A stretch of 64,000 nt of DNA. Source: DASZFV01 sp036494575. GTDB lineage: Bacteria; Myxococcota_A; Polyangia; Fen-1088. Positions 48,552 through 59,211 of this stretch are shown here, piece by piece. Each line of letters opens with the position of its first letter. Positions within the stretch are counted from its first letter, which is position 1. The translations under genes and the position numbers were made by a program. Below the pieces are notes generated by a model. It did no database searches, was not told the DNA's origin, and was given only the letters and a program-made list of their open reading frames with translations. The DNA lies in assembly GCA_036494575.1 (NCBI GenBank), contig DASXOE010000147.1, forward strand, positions 5,140-69,139, in the 5' to 3' direction.

Positions 48552-49148
48552 TTACTTCGATTTCGCGGGCTTGGCCGGCTTCTTCGCGGCGGCCTTGTCG
48601 TCGGTGCCGGCGGCCTTCTTGGCGTTGGGCGCCTTCCCGGACGTCGTGGAGGCGTCCGAGGCGGAGGCCTTGGCGCCACCCTTGCTCGGCTTCCCCTTCG
48701 CCTCGGAGGCATGGGGCGCCTTGGCGGCTGGGCCGCCCTCGTCTGGGATGAGCTCGAGCAGCGACATCGGCGCGGCGTCGCCCGGCCGCTGGCCGAGCTT
48801 GACGATGCGGGTGTAGCCGCCCCGGCGCGCGAGGTAGCGTGGCGCGAGCTCGTCGAAGAGCTTCAGGACGGCGCCGCGGTCACGAACGACCCGGCGGGCC
48901 ATCCGCACCGCGTGAACGACGCGCGCCGATTCCTCGGAGCTGCGGCGGTCAGGCTTCTTCGTGAGGACGTCACCGACGCGTCGGGCCCAGGTGATGGTCC
49001 GCTCCGCCAAACGCCTGGTCTCCTTCGCCTTGGCGTCCGTCGTCCGAATCTTCTCGTGCGTCAAAAGCGCCGCCACGAGGTTCGAGAACAACGCCTGCCG
49101 ATGCGCCGACGTCCGCGAAAGAGTGAGTCCAGCTACACGATGCCGCAT
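48552..49148 (-). CDS. rplQ: 50S ribosomal protein L17 with C-terminal extension
   Basis: Large-subunit protein. The first 135 residues are a normal L17 (MRHRVAGLTLSRTSAHRQAL, FSNLVAALLTHEKIRTTDAK, RGGYTRIVKLGQRPGDAAPM). A further 60 residues are Lys/Ala/Ser-rich (KPSKGGAKASASDASTTSGK), making 198 aa. It is the last gene of the alpha operon, after rpoA. The extension resembles those on L5 and L29 in this cluster. Confidence 0.97.
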   Translation of the reverse strand: MRHRVAGLTLSRTSAHRQALFSNLVAALLTHEKIRTTDAKAKETRRLAERTITWARRVGDVLTKKPDRRSSEESARVVHAVRMARRVVRDRGAVLKLFDELAPRYLARRGGYTRIVKLGQRPGDAAPMSLLELIPDEGGPAAKAPHASEAKGKPSKGGAKASASDASTTSGKAPNAKKAAGTDDKAAAKKPAKPAKSK

Positions 49149-49230
49149 GAGGTGTTCTTCCTATTCACTATCCGGTTTTCGAAACGTCAGAGCGAGCGCA
49201 GCGAGCGAGTCCAGATACGGTGAGGCGCGC

Positions 49231-49313
49231 GGTGAGGCGCGGCTTCGCCGTGCCGGCTCCCCTTGCGAAGGACTTGGGGAGGGTCCGCGGGAGGGGCGAA
49301 GCCCCTTCCGCGA
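49231..49313. repeat. 80-bp dispersed repeat, copy B (3' of rpoA)
   Basis: Second copy of the element at 47867-47946; the last 50 bases are almost identical (CTTGGGGAGGGTCCGCGGGA then GGGGCGAAGCCCC). It starts 5 bases beyond the rpoA stop, inside the rpoA-rplQ gap. Both copies sit in the same position and orientation relative to a minus-strand gene end. Confidence 0.75.
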
Positions 49314-49318
49314 GGCCG

Positions 49319-50365
<1,047 letters not shown>

Positions 50366-50392
50366 GCGATCTCCTATGGTGCTTCCGTGCGA

Positions 50393-51022
50393 TTAACGAG
50401 AGTAGAGCTCGACTATCAACTGCTCACGGATGGGCATCGTGAGATCCTCGCGCGCGGGCAGCGAGGTGAGCTTGCCCTTGAAGTTGTCCTTGTCCAGTTC
50501 CAGCCATTTCGGCACGCCGCGCCGGTCGACGGCGCCAAGGCTCTCGAGGACGCGCGTGACCTTCTTCGACTTCTCGATGACCTCGATCGTGTCGTTCGCG
50601 CGGCAGAGAAAGGAGGGCACGTTGACCCGCTTGCCGTTCACGAGGAAATGCCGGTGGCGGACGAGCTGGCGCGCCTCGGCGTGATCGGACGCGAAGCCCA
50701 GGCGGTAGATGACGTTGTCGAGGCGCCGCTCGAGGAGCTGCAGCAGGTTCTCGCCCGCGACGCCCTTCATGCGGATGGCCTTGTGGTAATAGCCGCGGAA
50801 CTGGCGCTCGGCGAGGCCGTAGATGCGCTTGACCTTTTGCTTCTCGCGCAGCTGCGAGCCGTAGTTCGAGAGCTTGCGGCGGCGCGCCTGGCCGTGCTGG
50901 CCGGGGGCGTAGGCGCGGCGCTCGTACCCGCACTTGTCCGTGTAGCAGCGGTCCCCCTTGAGGAACAGCTTCATGTCTTCACGCCGGCAGAGGCGGCAAA
51001 CGGGTCCGGAGTAATTCGCCAT
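50393..51022 (-). CDS. rpsD: 30S ribosomal protein S4
   Basis: Primary 16S-binding small-subunit protein, 209 aa. It begins MANYSGPVCRLCRREDMKLF with C9, C12, C26 and C31 forming the zinc-binding form of S4. The S4 RNA-binding domain (ENLLQLLERRLDNVIYRLGF, QLVRHRHFLVNGKRVNVPSF) is complete. It lies between rpsK and rpoA. Confidence 0.98.
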   Translation of the reverse strand: MANYSGPVCRLCRREDMKLFLKGDRCYTDKCGYERRAYAPGQHGQARRRKLSNYGSQLREKQKVKRIYGLAERQFRGYYHKAIRMKGVAGENLLQLLERRLDNVIYRLGFASDHAEARQLVRHRHFLVNGKRVNVPSFLCRANDTIEVIEKSKKVTRVLESLGAVDRRGVPKWLELDKDNFKGKLTSLPAREDLTMPIREQLIVELYSR

Positions 51023-51048
51023 TTTGGATGAGCTCTTTTTCGATCAAT

Positions 51049-51085
51049 CCCTCTCCCATGCAAGGGGAGAGGGCCTGGGTGAGGG
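51049..51085. repeat. CCCTCTCCC hairpin element between rpsK and rpsD
   Basis: CCCTCTCCC (51049-51057) and GGGAGAGGG (51065-51073) form a 9-bp stem with a 7-base loop, followed by GGGTGAGGG. Similar hairpins occur at 6036-6060 and in modified form at 5077 and 47782. It lies inside the ribosomal operon and may affect transcript stability. Confidence 0.65.
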
Positions 51086-51110
51086 TTCCTTAGAAATCAA
51101 ACGCGAGATA

Positions 51111-51527
51111 TCAGACCCGACGGCGCTTGGGCGGCCGGCAACCATTGTGCGGAATCGGCGTGAGGTCACGGATGAGCGTGATCTTGAAGCCCGTCGAGGC
51201 GAGCGCGCGCAGCGCCGACTCGCGGCCCGAGCCCGGGCCCTTGACGTAGACGCTGAGCGAGCGCATCCCGTGCTCCATCGCCTTGTGGGCGGCGTCCTCG
51301 GCCGCGAGCTGCGCCGCGAAGGGCGTCGACTTGCGCGAGCCCTTGAAGCCCTTGACGCCCGACGACGACCACGCGACGACGTTCCCCGACACGTCCGTGA
51401 TGGTCACGATCGTGTTGTTGAACGAGGCGGTGATATGAGCGATGCCGCTCTGGATGTTCTTCTTGACCTTCTTCGCCTTGGGCTTGCCTGCCTTGGCGGC
51501 CTCGGGTGCTCCCGTCGATGTTGACAT
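51111..51527 (-). CDS. rpsK: 30S ribosomal protein S11
   Basis: Small-subunit platform protein, 138 aa. The body matches S11 (KKNIQSGIAHITASFNNTIV, VVAWSSSGVKGFKGSRKSTP, DLTPIPHNGCRPPKRRRV). The N-terminus carries an extra Ala/Lys-rich stretch (GAPEAAKAGKPKAKKVKK). It lies 4 bases after the rpsM stop. Confidence 0.98.
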   Translation of the reverse strand: MSTSTGAPEAAKAGKPKAKKVKKNIQSGIAHITASFNNTIVTITDVSGNVVAWSSSGVKGFKGSRKSTPFAAQLAAEDAAHKAMEHGMRSLSVYVKGPGSGRESALRALASTGFKITLIRDLTPIPHNGCRPPKRRRV

Positions 51528-51531
51528 TGGT

Positions 51532-51921
51532 TTACGCTCCCGTCCCTTCGGTCTTCTTGCGGATGGCGGCGCCCTTGCGCGGACCCTTGCGCGTTCGTGC
51601 GTTCGTGTGAGTCCGCTGGCCGCGCACGGGCAGGCTCTTGCGGTGACGCAGGCCGCGGAAGCAGCCGAGGTCCATGAGGCGCTTGATGTTCATCGAGACG
51701 TCGCGGCGCAGATCGCCCTCGACCTTGATCTGCTTCTGCTCGATGACCTCACGCAGGCGGCGCGACTCGTTGTCGTCGAGCTCGTCGGTCCGCTTCGCGA
51801 GCGGCACCTCGGCGGCGGCGAGGATCTCCTTCGCGAGCGCCCTGCCGATGCCGTAGATGTACGTGAGCGCAATGTCCATGCGCTTGTTGCGCGGAAGATC
51901 GACGCCTGCCAAACGTGCCAT
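51532..51921 (-). CDS. rpsM: 30S ribosomal protein S13
   Basis: Small-subunit head protein, 129 aa, contacting the P-site tRNA. MARLAGVDLPRNKRMDIALT at the start and RHRKSLPVRGQRTHTNARTR near the end are diagnostic. It starts 3 bases after rpmJ in the alpha operon. Confidence 0.98.
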   Translation of the reverse strand: MARLAGVDLPRNKRMDIALTYIYGIGRALAKEILAAAEVPLAKRTDELDDNESRRLREVIEQKQIKVEGDLRRDVSMNIKRLMDLGCFRGLRHRKSLPVRGQRTHTNARTRKGPRKGAAIRKKTEGTGA

Positions 51922-51924
51922 TCG

Positions 51925-52038
51925 TTAACCCTGCCTCTGCTTGTGTCGCTGGTTCTCGCAGATCACCCGCACGACGCCGCGCCGGCGGATGACCTTGCAC
52001 TTGTCGCAAACCTTCTTGACCGATGCTCTGACCTTCAT
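51925..52038 (-). CDS. rpmJ: 50S ribosomal protein L36
   Basis: Tiny 37-aa protein, translated directly from the sequence: MKVRASVKKVCDKCKVIRRR then GVVRVICENQRHKQRQG, stop TAA at 51925-51927. C11, C14, C27 and H32 form the zinc site of the C+ type. It lies between map and rpsM, as usual, but infA is missing next to it. Confidence 0.97.
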   Translation of the reverse strand: MKVRASVKKVCDKCKVIRRRGVVRVICENQRHKQRQG

Positions 52039-52083
52039 CGAACGCTCCCGATAACACGAAATGCTGGAAAAATACGGATAAAC

Positions 52084-52836
52084 CTACGGTCTCGACAGCA
52101 CGATCGGCCCCTCATCCGTGATGGCGACCGAGTGCTCAAAATGGGCGGAGAGGCTACCATCTTTGGTTACAGCCGTCCACCCGTCATCTTTCACGATGAC
52201 CTCGGCCGTCCCAGCGTTGATCATGGGCTCGATGGCGACCACCAAACCCGCGGAAAGACGGCGTCCCTTGCCGGCGTCCCCGTAGTTCGGGACGTGGGGC
52301 TCCTCATGCATCTCGCGGCCGATGCCGTGCCCCACGAACTGGCGGACCACCGAGTAGCCCTTGGGCTCGACGTGGGACTGGACCGCCCAGCCGATGTCGC
52401 CCAATCGATTTCCGGGGACGCACTGCGTAATGGCCCTCTCCAGGGACTCGCGCGTGGCCGTCATGAGGGCTTCGGCCTTCGGCGACACCTTGCCGATGGG
52501 GATGGTGCGTGCAGAGTCGCCGCACCACCCGTCTTTGAAGGCACCGAAGTCGATGGAGAGCAGGTCGCCCTCCTTGAGGACGACGTCCTTGCGCGGGATG
52601 CCATGGACGACCACCTCGTTGACGGAGGTGCAGAGCACCGCCGGGTAGCCGTGATATCCGAGGAATGCCGGGGAGGCCTTGAGCTGCTTGAGCCGCCGGT
52701 CGGCGATCTCGTTGAGCTCCCACGTCGTCATGCCGGCCTTGGCAGCGGCCTCGAGCTGGTCGAGCACATCGGCGACGACGAGGTTCGCCTCGCGCAGCTT
52801 GCCGATCTCGGCGGGGCTCTTGAGCTGGATGGACAT
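52084..52836 (-). CDS. map: Methionine aminopeptidase, type I
   Basis: Removes N-terminal Met from nascent proteins; 250 aa. Metal ligands are visible: SIDFGAFKDGWCGDSARTIP with two Asp, VGHGIGREMHEEPHVPNYG with His, AIEPM with Glu, and AHFEHSVAIT with Glu. The substrate-pocket segment PAVLCTSVNEVVVHGIP is present. It lies 10 bases after adk, a common order (secY-adk-map). Confidence 0.97.
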   Translation of the reverse strand: MSIQLKSPAEIGKLREANLVVADVLDQLEAAAKAGMTTWELNEIADRRLKQLKASPAFLGYHGYPAVLCTSVNEVVVHGIPRKDVVLKEGDLLSIDFGAFKDGWCGDSARTIPIGKVSPKAEALMTATRESLERAITQCVPGNRLGDIGWAVQSHVEPKGYSVVRQFVGHGIGREMHEEPHVPNYGDAGKGRRLSAGLVVAIEPMINAGTAEVIVKDDGWTAVTKDGSLSAHFEHSVAITDEGPIVLSRP

Positions 52837-52846
52837 GGATTGGTCG

Positions 52847-53509
52847 TCAGCTCAGGAGCACGGCGGCGTAGATACGCCCGAAGATCTGGTCGATGTTGCC
52901 GGCGGCGTCGATGTAGCGCAGGGGCCAGACCTCGGGATGGCTCTTGAAGTAATCGAGGACGGGCCTCGTCTTCGCGAGATACTCGACGAGCCGGTGGCGG
53001 ATGATCGCCTCGGAGTCGTCGCTGCGCTGGACGAGCAGGCCGCCGCAGCGATCGCACTTGCCGGCGACCTTGGAGGGCTTGGCGACGATGTGGTAGCTCG
53101 CGCTGCAGCTCTCGCAGGTGCGGCGCTTCGAGATGCGATCGACGAGCTCCTCGACGGGCGCGTCGAGCACGAGGACGGCGCTGAGCGACTTGCCCGAAAC
53201 GGCCAGGATGCGCGCGAGCGCCTCGGCCTGGGGCTCCGTGCGCGGGAAGCCGTCGAGCAGGAAGCCGCGCGCCGTGTCGGATTGGGCGAGCCGGTCGGCG
53301 ATGACATCGAGGATGAGCTCGTCGGGGACGAGCTGACCCTTGTCGATGAACTGCTTGGCGCGCTTGCCCAAGGGCGTGTTCGAGGCGATGGCGCCACGGA
53401 GAATGTCACCCGTCCCGATGTGCGGGATGCGGAAGACGGCCGAGAGCCGCTGCGCCTGCGTCCCCTTGCCGACGCCCGGCGGACCGAAGAAAAGAAGATT
53501 CTCACCCAA
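52847..53509 (-). CDS. adk: Adenylate kinase
   Basis: Interconverts ATP + AMP with 2 ADP; 220 aa. TTG 53509 gives the usual N-terminus (MGENLLFFGPPGVGKGTQAQ) 7 bases after the secY stop; the frame is open upstream but inside secY. P-loop GPPGVGKGT, AMP-site TGDILRGAIA, FLLDGFPRTEPQAEAL, and a zinc-type lid with RRTCESCSASYH and KCDRCGG. Full-length long form. Confidence 0.96.
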   Translation of the reverse strand: MGENLLFFGPPGVGKGTQAQRLSAVFRIPHIGTGDILRGAIASNTPLGKRAKQFIDKGQLVPDELILDVIADRLAQSDTARGFLLDGFPRTEPQAEALARILAVSGKSLSAVLVLDAPVEELVDRISKRRTCESCSASYHIVAKPSKVAGKCDRCGGLLVQRSDDSEAIIRHRLVEYLAKTRPVLDYFKSHPEVWPLRYIDAAGNIDQIFGRIYAAVLLS

Positions 53510-53516
53510 CGCCTGC

Positions 53517-54872
<1,356 letters not shown>

Positions 54873-54902
54873 GAGCGTCTCTTGCGTGGCGCGGAGCGGG
54901 CG

Positions 54903-55358
54903 CTAGATTGACACGACTTCGGCGGTGCCGCCCGCCTTCTCGATCTTCTCCTTGGCGGAGGCCGAGAACGACGTGGCCTTGACGACGAACTTCTTCGTGA
55001 GGTCGCCCTCGCCCAGGATCTTCACGACCTTGTGGCTGCGGGGCACCATGCCGGCGCCCTGGAGCACCGCGAGATCGACCGTGCCCGCCGGGAAGCGCTT
55101 CTCGAGCGCGCCGACGTTGACGGCGAAGACCTCCTTGCGGAACGGGTTCTTGAAGCCTTTCTTCGGAAAGCGGCGCTGCATGGGCATCTGGCCGCCCTCG
55201 AACCCGAGGCGAGCCCCGTGATGACCCGTGCGCGCCTTCTGTCCCTTGACGCCCTTGCCGGACTGCTCGCCCGTCCCCGACCCCGGGCCGCGGCCGATGC
55301 GCTTGCGATTGCGCGTCGCGCCCTTCGGTCCCTTCAAAGTATGAAGCGTCGTGCCCAT
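54903..55358 (-). CDS. rplO: 50S ribosomal protein L15
   Basis: Large-subunit protein, 151 aa. The N-terminal Gly-rich tail (KRIGRGPGSGTGEQSGKGVK, GQKARTGHHGARLGFEGGQM) and the C-terminal body (GAGMVPRSHKVVKILGEGDL) are diagnostic. It lies 2 bases after rpmD. Confidence 0.98.
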   Translation of the reverse strand: MGTTLHTLKGPKGATRNRKRIGRGPGSGTGEQSGKGVKGQKARTGHHGARLGFEGGQMPMQRRFPKKGFKNPFRKEVFAVNVGALEKRFPAGTVDLAVLQGAGMVPRSHKVVKILGEGDLTKKFVVKATSFSASAKEKIEKAGGTAEVVSI

Positions 55359-55360
55359 GT

Positions 55361-55546
55361 CTATTCGGCCTTTTCTACGGTGACGAGATGGGAAACGGCG
55401 CGGATCATTCCCCGCACCGAAACATTGTCGGGCAGGACGATCGTCGAGCCGGTCTTCATGAGCCCGAGCCCCCGGATGGTCCTCTTGTGCTTCTCGGGGC
55501 GGTTGATGCCGCTCCGAACCAGCGTGACGCGCAACTGCTTGGCCAT
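55361..55546 (-). CDS. rpmD: 50S ribosomal protein L30
   Basis: Small large-subunit protein, 61 aa. LRVTLVRSGINRPEKHKRTI and IVLPDNVSVRGMIRAVSHLV match L30. It lies between rpsE and rplO with gaps of 4 and 2 bases. Confidence 0.97.
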   Translation of the reverse strand: MAKQLRVTLVRSGINRPEKHKRTIRGLGLMKTGSTIVLPDNVSVRGMIRAVSHLVTVEKAE

Positions 55547-55550
55547 GGCG

Positions 55551-56051
55551 TTACTCCCTGATCTCCTCGAGCTTCTTGCCGCGCAGGCTCGCCGCGTCTT
55601 CCGCGCTGCGGAGCTGCTGGAGAGCGTCGATCGTGGCGTGAATCACGTTGTGCGGGTTCGACGTGCCGATGCACTTCGTGAGGATGTCCTGGACCCCGGC
55701 GACCTCGAGGACGGGCCGCACGGCGCCGCCCGCGATGACGCCCGTCCCGGCGCTGGCCGGCCTGAGCAGCACGGCGCCCGCGCCGAAGTGCCCCTGCACC
55801 TCGTGCGGGATCGTGCCGCCCGCGAGCGGGATGCGGAACAGGTTCTTCTTGGCCTGCTCGGTGCCTTTGCGGATCGCTTCGGGCACCTCGTTGGCCTTGC
55901 CGAGGCCGGCGCCGACGTAGCCGCGCTGGTCGCCCACGACGACGAGCGCCGAGAACGAGAAGCGCCGGCCGCCCTTGACGACCTTGGCGACGCGGTTGAT
56001 GAACACAACGCTGTCGACGAGCTCGCCGACGTCTTCGTAGTTGATTGCCAT
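55551..56051 (-). CDS. rpsE: 30S ribosomal protein S5
   Basis: Small-subunit protein involved in decoding accuracy, 166 aa. VVFINRVAKVVKGGRRFSFS, VGDQRGYVGAGLGKANEVPE and PASAGTGVIAGGAVRPVLEV are diagnostic. Standard place between rplR and rpmD. Confidence 0.98.
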   Translation of the reverse strand: MAINYEDVGELVDSVVFINRVAKVVKGGRRFSFSALVVVGDQRGYVGAGLGKANEVPEAIRKGTEQAKKNLFRIPLAGGTIPHEVQGHFGAGAVLLRPASAGTGVIAGGAVRPVLEVAGVQDILTKCIGTSNPHNVIHATIDALQQLRSAEDAASLRGKKLEEIRE

Positions 56052-56074
56052 CTAGAGGACCTTCGCTTCCCGTT

Positions 56075-56476
56075 TTAGAACTTCAGCCCAGCTTCGCGGG
56101 CGCCCTCGGCGAGCGCCGAGACACGACCGTGGTACTTGTAACCGGCGCGGTCGAAGACGACCTGCTCGATGCCCTTCTCTTTGCACTTCTGGGCGATGAG
56201 CGTGCCCACCTGCTTGGCGCGCGCCTTCTTCGCGCCGACCTTCGCGCCGTCTTTCCCGCCCTCTTTCGCGGCCGGCGCTGCGCTCTTGTCGACCTTCTGA
56301 TCGGACGTCGCGACGATGGTCTTCTTCTGCTCGTCGTCGATGACCTGGGCGTAGATGTGCTTGGCGCTGCGGAAGACGGCGAGGCGCGGGCGCTCGGCGG
56401 TGCCGACCACGCGCTTGCGCAGGGAACGGTGCCGCTTCTTGCGGGCTTCACTCTTGTATTTGATGTTCGTGAGCAT
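56075..56476 (-). CDS. rplR: 50S ribosomal protein L18 with an internal Lys/Ala insertion
   Basis: 5S rRNA-binding protein, 133 aa, about 15 longer than usual. KKRHRSLRKRVVGTAERPRL and FRSAKHIYAQVIDDEQKKTI are normal L18. The middle holds an extra Lys/Ala/Gly-rich stretch (SAAPAAKEGGKDGAKVGAKK) before IAQKCKEKGIEQVVFDRAGY and YHGRVSALAEGAREAGLKF. Standard position between rplF and rpsE. Confidence 0.96.
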   Translation of the reverse strand: MLTNIKYKSEARKKRHRSLRKRVVGTAERPRLAVFRSAKHIYAQVIDDEQKKTIVATSDQKVDKSAAPAAKEGGKDGAKVGAKKARAKQVGTLIAQKCKEKGIEQVVFDRAGYKYHGRVSALAEGAREAGLKF

Positions 56477-56488
56477 GTTCTTCTCCGC

Positions 56489-57040
56489 TTAGCTGCCGCC
56501 GCCGCCCGTGGCGCCGGCCTTGCCAACCTTGCGCTTGATCGTTTCCTCGACGTACTTGACGCCTTTGCCCTTGTAGGGCTCGGGGGGGCGCAGCTCGCGC
56601 ACCTTCGCCGCCGTTTGGCCGAGCATGTCCCGATCGGCGCCCGAGAGCGCGATGCGGTTCTTCTCGACCTTGGCGCTGATGCCCTTGGGCAGCTTGAACA
56701 CGACGGGGTGCGAGTACCCGAGCGCCATCGTGAGCGTGTCGCCCGTGACCTCGGCCCGGTAGCCGACGCCGTTGATCTCGAGCTCGCGCGTCCAGCCGTC
56801 CGTCACGCCCTTGACCATATTGGCCAGGTGGGCGCGCACGAGACCGTGCTTCGCGCGGTTCTCGCGCGAGTCGTCGGCGCGCAACACGAGGAGGTTGCCG
56901 CCCTCGGTCTTGATCGAGATGCCGTCGGGCATGTGCTTCGACAGCTCGCCCTTCGGGCCCTTGACGCTGAACGCCCCCGCCTTCTGGGCGAGCGTGACGC
57001 CCTTGGGCATGGGCAGCGGTTTTCTTCCGATTCGAGACAT
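56489..57040 (-). CDS. rplF: 50S ribosomal protein L6
   Basis: Large-subunit protein near the factor-binding site, 183 aa. MSRIGRKPLPMPKGVTLAQK at the start and PEPYKGKGVKYVEETIKRKV near the end are diagnostic; a short Gly-rich tail follows (TGGGGS). It lies between rpsH and rplR. Confidence 0.98.
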   Translation of the reverse strand: MSRIGRKPLPMPKGVTLAQKAGAFSVKGPKGELSKHMPDGISIKTEGGNLLVLRADDSRENRAKHGLVRAHLANMVKGVTDGWTRELEINGVGYRAEVTGDTLTMALGYSHPVVFKLPKGISAKVEKNRIALSGADRDMLGQTAAKVRELRPPEPYKGKGVKYVEETIKRKVGKAGATGGGGS

Positions 57041-57079
57041 GGATACTGGCTCCTTACGAGGCGTCTTTGAGCGGGCGTC

Positions 57080-57478
57080 TTACCAGACTTCGCAGAGCAG
57101 CTCGCCGCCGAGCCCCGCCTTGCGGGCGGCGCGGTCGGTCATGAGGCCCTTCGACGTCGACAGGATGGCGATGCCGAGACCCGAGCGGATCTTGGGGATG
57201 CTGCCGTGGCGCACATACATGCGCTGGCCGGGACGGGAGCGGCGTCGCAGGCCCGTGATGGCGTTCGTGCGCGGGTCCGCCCAGCGCAGGCGCACGACGA
57301 GCTCGCCGAAGCCGGCGGCGTCGCGTACGGCGTGGCCGGCGATGTAGCCCTCGCTCTCGAGGAGCTCGCAGAGCTTCTCCTTGAGCTTGGACGCGGGCGC
57401 TACCACCTCGCTGTGGCGCGCCATGATGCCGTTGCGGATTCGCGACAGGAAGTCGGCGATGGGATCAGTCATGGACAT
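57080..57478 (-). CDS. rpsH: 30S ribosomal protein S8
   Basis: 16S-binding protein and, in E. coli, translational repressor of the spc operon; 132 aa. DPIADFLSRIRNGIMARHSE at the N-terminus and LGIAILSTSKGLMTDRAARK at the C-terminus are diagnostic. It lies 12 bases after rpsN. Confidence 0.98.
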   Translation of the reverse strand: MSMTDPIADFLSRIRNGIMARHSEVVAPASKLKEKLCELLESEGYIAGHAVRDAAGFGELVVRLRWADPRTNAITGLRRRSRPGQRMYVRHGSIPKIRSGLGIAILSTSKGLMTDRAARKAGLGGELLCEVW

Positions 57479-57490
57479 GTGAGCACCACC

Positions 57491-57676
57491 CTACCAGCTC
57501 GATTTGATGACGCCCGGGATGTCACCGCGGAGCGCCAGGTTGCGGAAGCAAATGCGGCAGAGATCGAACTGCCGCAGGAAGGCCCGAGAACGACCGCAGA
57601 CTTTGCAGCGGTTGTGATGACGCACCCGCCACTTCGGCGGCTTCTTGTTTCCGGGGAGATCGACGGTCTTTGCCAT
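57491..57676 (-). CDS. rpsN: 30S ribosomal protein S14, zinc type
   Basis: Short type-Z S14, 61 aa. Zinc cysteines are visible in HNRCKVCGRSRAFLRQFDLC and RICFRNLALRGDIPGVIKSS (CxxC...CxxC). It lies between rplE and rpsH. Confidence 0.98.
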   Translation of the reverse strand: MAKTVDLPGNKKPPKWRVRHHNRCKVCGRSRAFLRQFDLCRICFRNLALRGDIPGVIKSSW

Positions 57677-57690
57677 TTTTCAGTCCTCGA

Positions 57691-58422
57691 TTAAGCCCTG
57701 AAGGGCATGCCGAAGTGACGAAGGAGCGCGCGGCTCTGATCGTCATTGGCGGCGGTCGTGTTGAAGGTGATGTTCATGCCCTTGGCCTTGTCGAGGCGCT
57801 CGAAGTTGATCTCCGGGAAGATGATCTCCTCGCGGACGCCGAGCGTGTAGTTGCCTCGCCCGTCGAAGGCCTTGGGCGAGACGCCCTTGAAGTCGCGCAC
57901 GCGCGGCAGGGCGAAGTTCACGAGGCGATCGAGGAACTCGTACATCTGGTCCTTGCGCAAGGTCACCATGGCCCCGATCTTCTGGCCGGCGCGCAGCTTG
58001 AAGACCGCGATCGACTTCTTCGCCTTCGTGACGACCGGCCGCTGACCCGTGATGGCGCCGAGCTCGTCGACGGCGCTGTCGAGCAGCTTGGGGTTCGTGA
58101 CGGCCTCGCCGATGCCCATGTTGATCGTGATCTTCGTGAGGCGCGGCACCTCCATCGGATTGGCGAGGCCGAGCTCCTGCTGGAGCTTCTGCTTGATCTC
58201 GCTGTGATAGAGCACCCGCAGGCGCGCCGGCTTGTCGCGCTTGACGCGCTCCTGCGCGACCTCTTTGGCGGCCGCGGAGGCGCCTCTGCCCTTGCCGCCC
58301 TTGCCGCCCGAGGCCTTGGCCTCGGCGCGCGCCGCCTTCTTGGCGGCGGCCTCGGCCTCCTGCTCGGGCGTCAGGCTCGGCTTGCCGGCCTTGCCTGGCT
58401 TGCTTTCTTTTTCGTCGGCCAT
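57691..58422 (-). CDS. rplE: 50S ribosomal protein L5 with N-terminal extension
   Basis: 5S rRNA-binding protein, 243 aa. ATG 58422 has GAAGGA upstream. The first 62 residues are Lys/Ala/Gly-rich (EQEAEAAAKKAARAEAKASG) and not part of normal L5 (about 180 aa). The body is complete: LYHSEIKQKLQQELGLANPM, LTKITINMGIGEAVTNPKLL, ITGQRPVVTKAKKSIAVFKL and FDGRGNYTLGVREEIIFPEI. It lies between rplX and rpsN. Confidence 0.96.
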   Translation of the reverse strand: MADEKESKPGKAGKPSLTPEQEAEAAAKKAARAEAKASGGKGGKGRGASAAAKEVAQERVKRDKPARLRVLYHSEIKQKLQQELGLANPMEVPRLTKITINMGIGEAVTNPKLLDSAVDELGAITGQRPVVTKAKKSIAVFKLRAGQKIGAMVTLRKDQMYEFLDRLVNFALPRVRDFKGVSPKAFDGRGNYTLGVREEIIFPEINFERLDKAKGMNITFNTTAANDDQSRALLRHFGMPFRA

Positions 58423-58469
58423 GTCGCTTTCCTTCTTTGTCCCGCTGTCCCGCTTTGTCCCGCTCGTTG

Positions 58470-58784
58470 CTAAGTCGTCTCGAAGGCCGTGCCGCACTTC
58501 GTGCAGACGCGCTTTTTATGCTCGCCCTCGCCCTCGTGACGGGCGCGGCGCGGCGCCACGCACTTGCCGCACCAGAGCGCCACGTTCGACACCTCGACCG
58601 AGCCCTCTTTCTCGAGGATGCCACCGCGCGGCTGACGCTGCGTTGGCTTGGTGTGGCGCTTGACGAGGTTGACGCGCTCGATGACGACGCGCTCCTTGGC
58701 CGTGAGCAGGCGCAGCACGCGGCCGCGCTTGCCCTTCTCCTTGCCGGCGATGACGACGACCTGATCACCCTTGCGAACGTGCAT
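58470..58784 (-). CDS. rplX: 50S ribosomal protein L24
   Basis: Assembly-initiating large-subunit protein, 104 aa. ATG 58784 overlaps the rplN stop (TGATG) with GGAGG 7 bases upstream; GTG 58787 is the other option. The KOW motif is GDQVVVIAGKEKGKRGRVLR. The C-terminus carries four Cys (CGKC and CTKC) forming a putative zinc ribbon. Confidence 0.97.
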   Translation of the reverse strand: MHVRKGDQVVVIAGKEKGKRGRVLRLLTAKERVVIERVNLVKRHTKPTQRQPRGGILEKEGSVEVSNVALWCGKCVAPRRARHEGEGEHKKRVCTKCGTAFETT

Positions 58785-59152
58785 CACAGAACCTCCGGGG
58801 CGAGCGAGATGATCTTCATGAAGCGCTTGGCGCGCAACTCGCGCGCGACCGGCCCGAAGATGCGCGTGCCGACGGGCTCGTTGTCCTTGTCGACGAGGAC
58901 GGCCGAGTTCGTATCGAAGCGGATGTACGAGCCGTCCTGGCGCGAGACCTCTTTCTTCGTCCGCACGATCACGGCTTTGGCGACGTCGCCCTTCTTGACC
59001 TTGGCGTTCGGGATCGCTTCCTTGATCGACACGACGATGACATCACCGAGCGACGCGTACTTGCGCCTGGTGCCGCCGAGGACGCGGATGCACATGACCT
59101 TCTTGGCGCCCGAGTTGTCGGCGATGTCGAGCGTGCTTGTGGTTTGGACCAT
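58784..59152 (-). CDS. rplN: 50S ribosomal protein L14
   Basis: Large-subunit protein at the subunit interface, 122 aa. MVQTTSTLDIADNSGAKKVM, RIFGPVARELRAKRFMKIIS and a C-terminal LAPEVL are diagnostic. First gene of the spc segment, after rpsQ with a 59-base gap. Confidence 0.98.
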   Translation of the reverse strand: MVQTTSTLDIADNSGAKKVMCIRVLGGTRRKYASLGDVIVVSIKEAIPNAKVKKGDVAKAVIVRTKKEVSRQDGSYIRFDTNSAVLVDKDNEPVGTRIFGPVARELRAKRFMKIISLAPEVL

Positions 59153-59211
59153 GACTGGGATTCCTTCTGTGCCGCGAGGCGATGTTCTCTGTGGGCTCCG
59201 AGGCGGATGTG

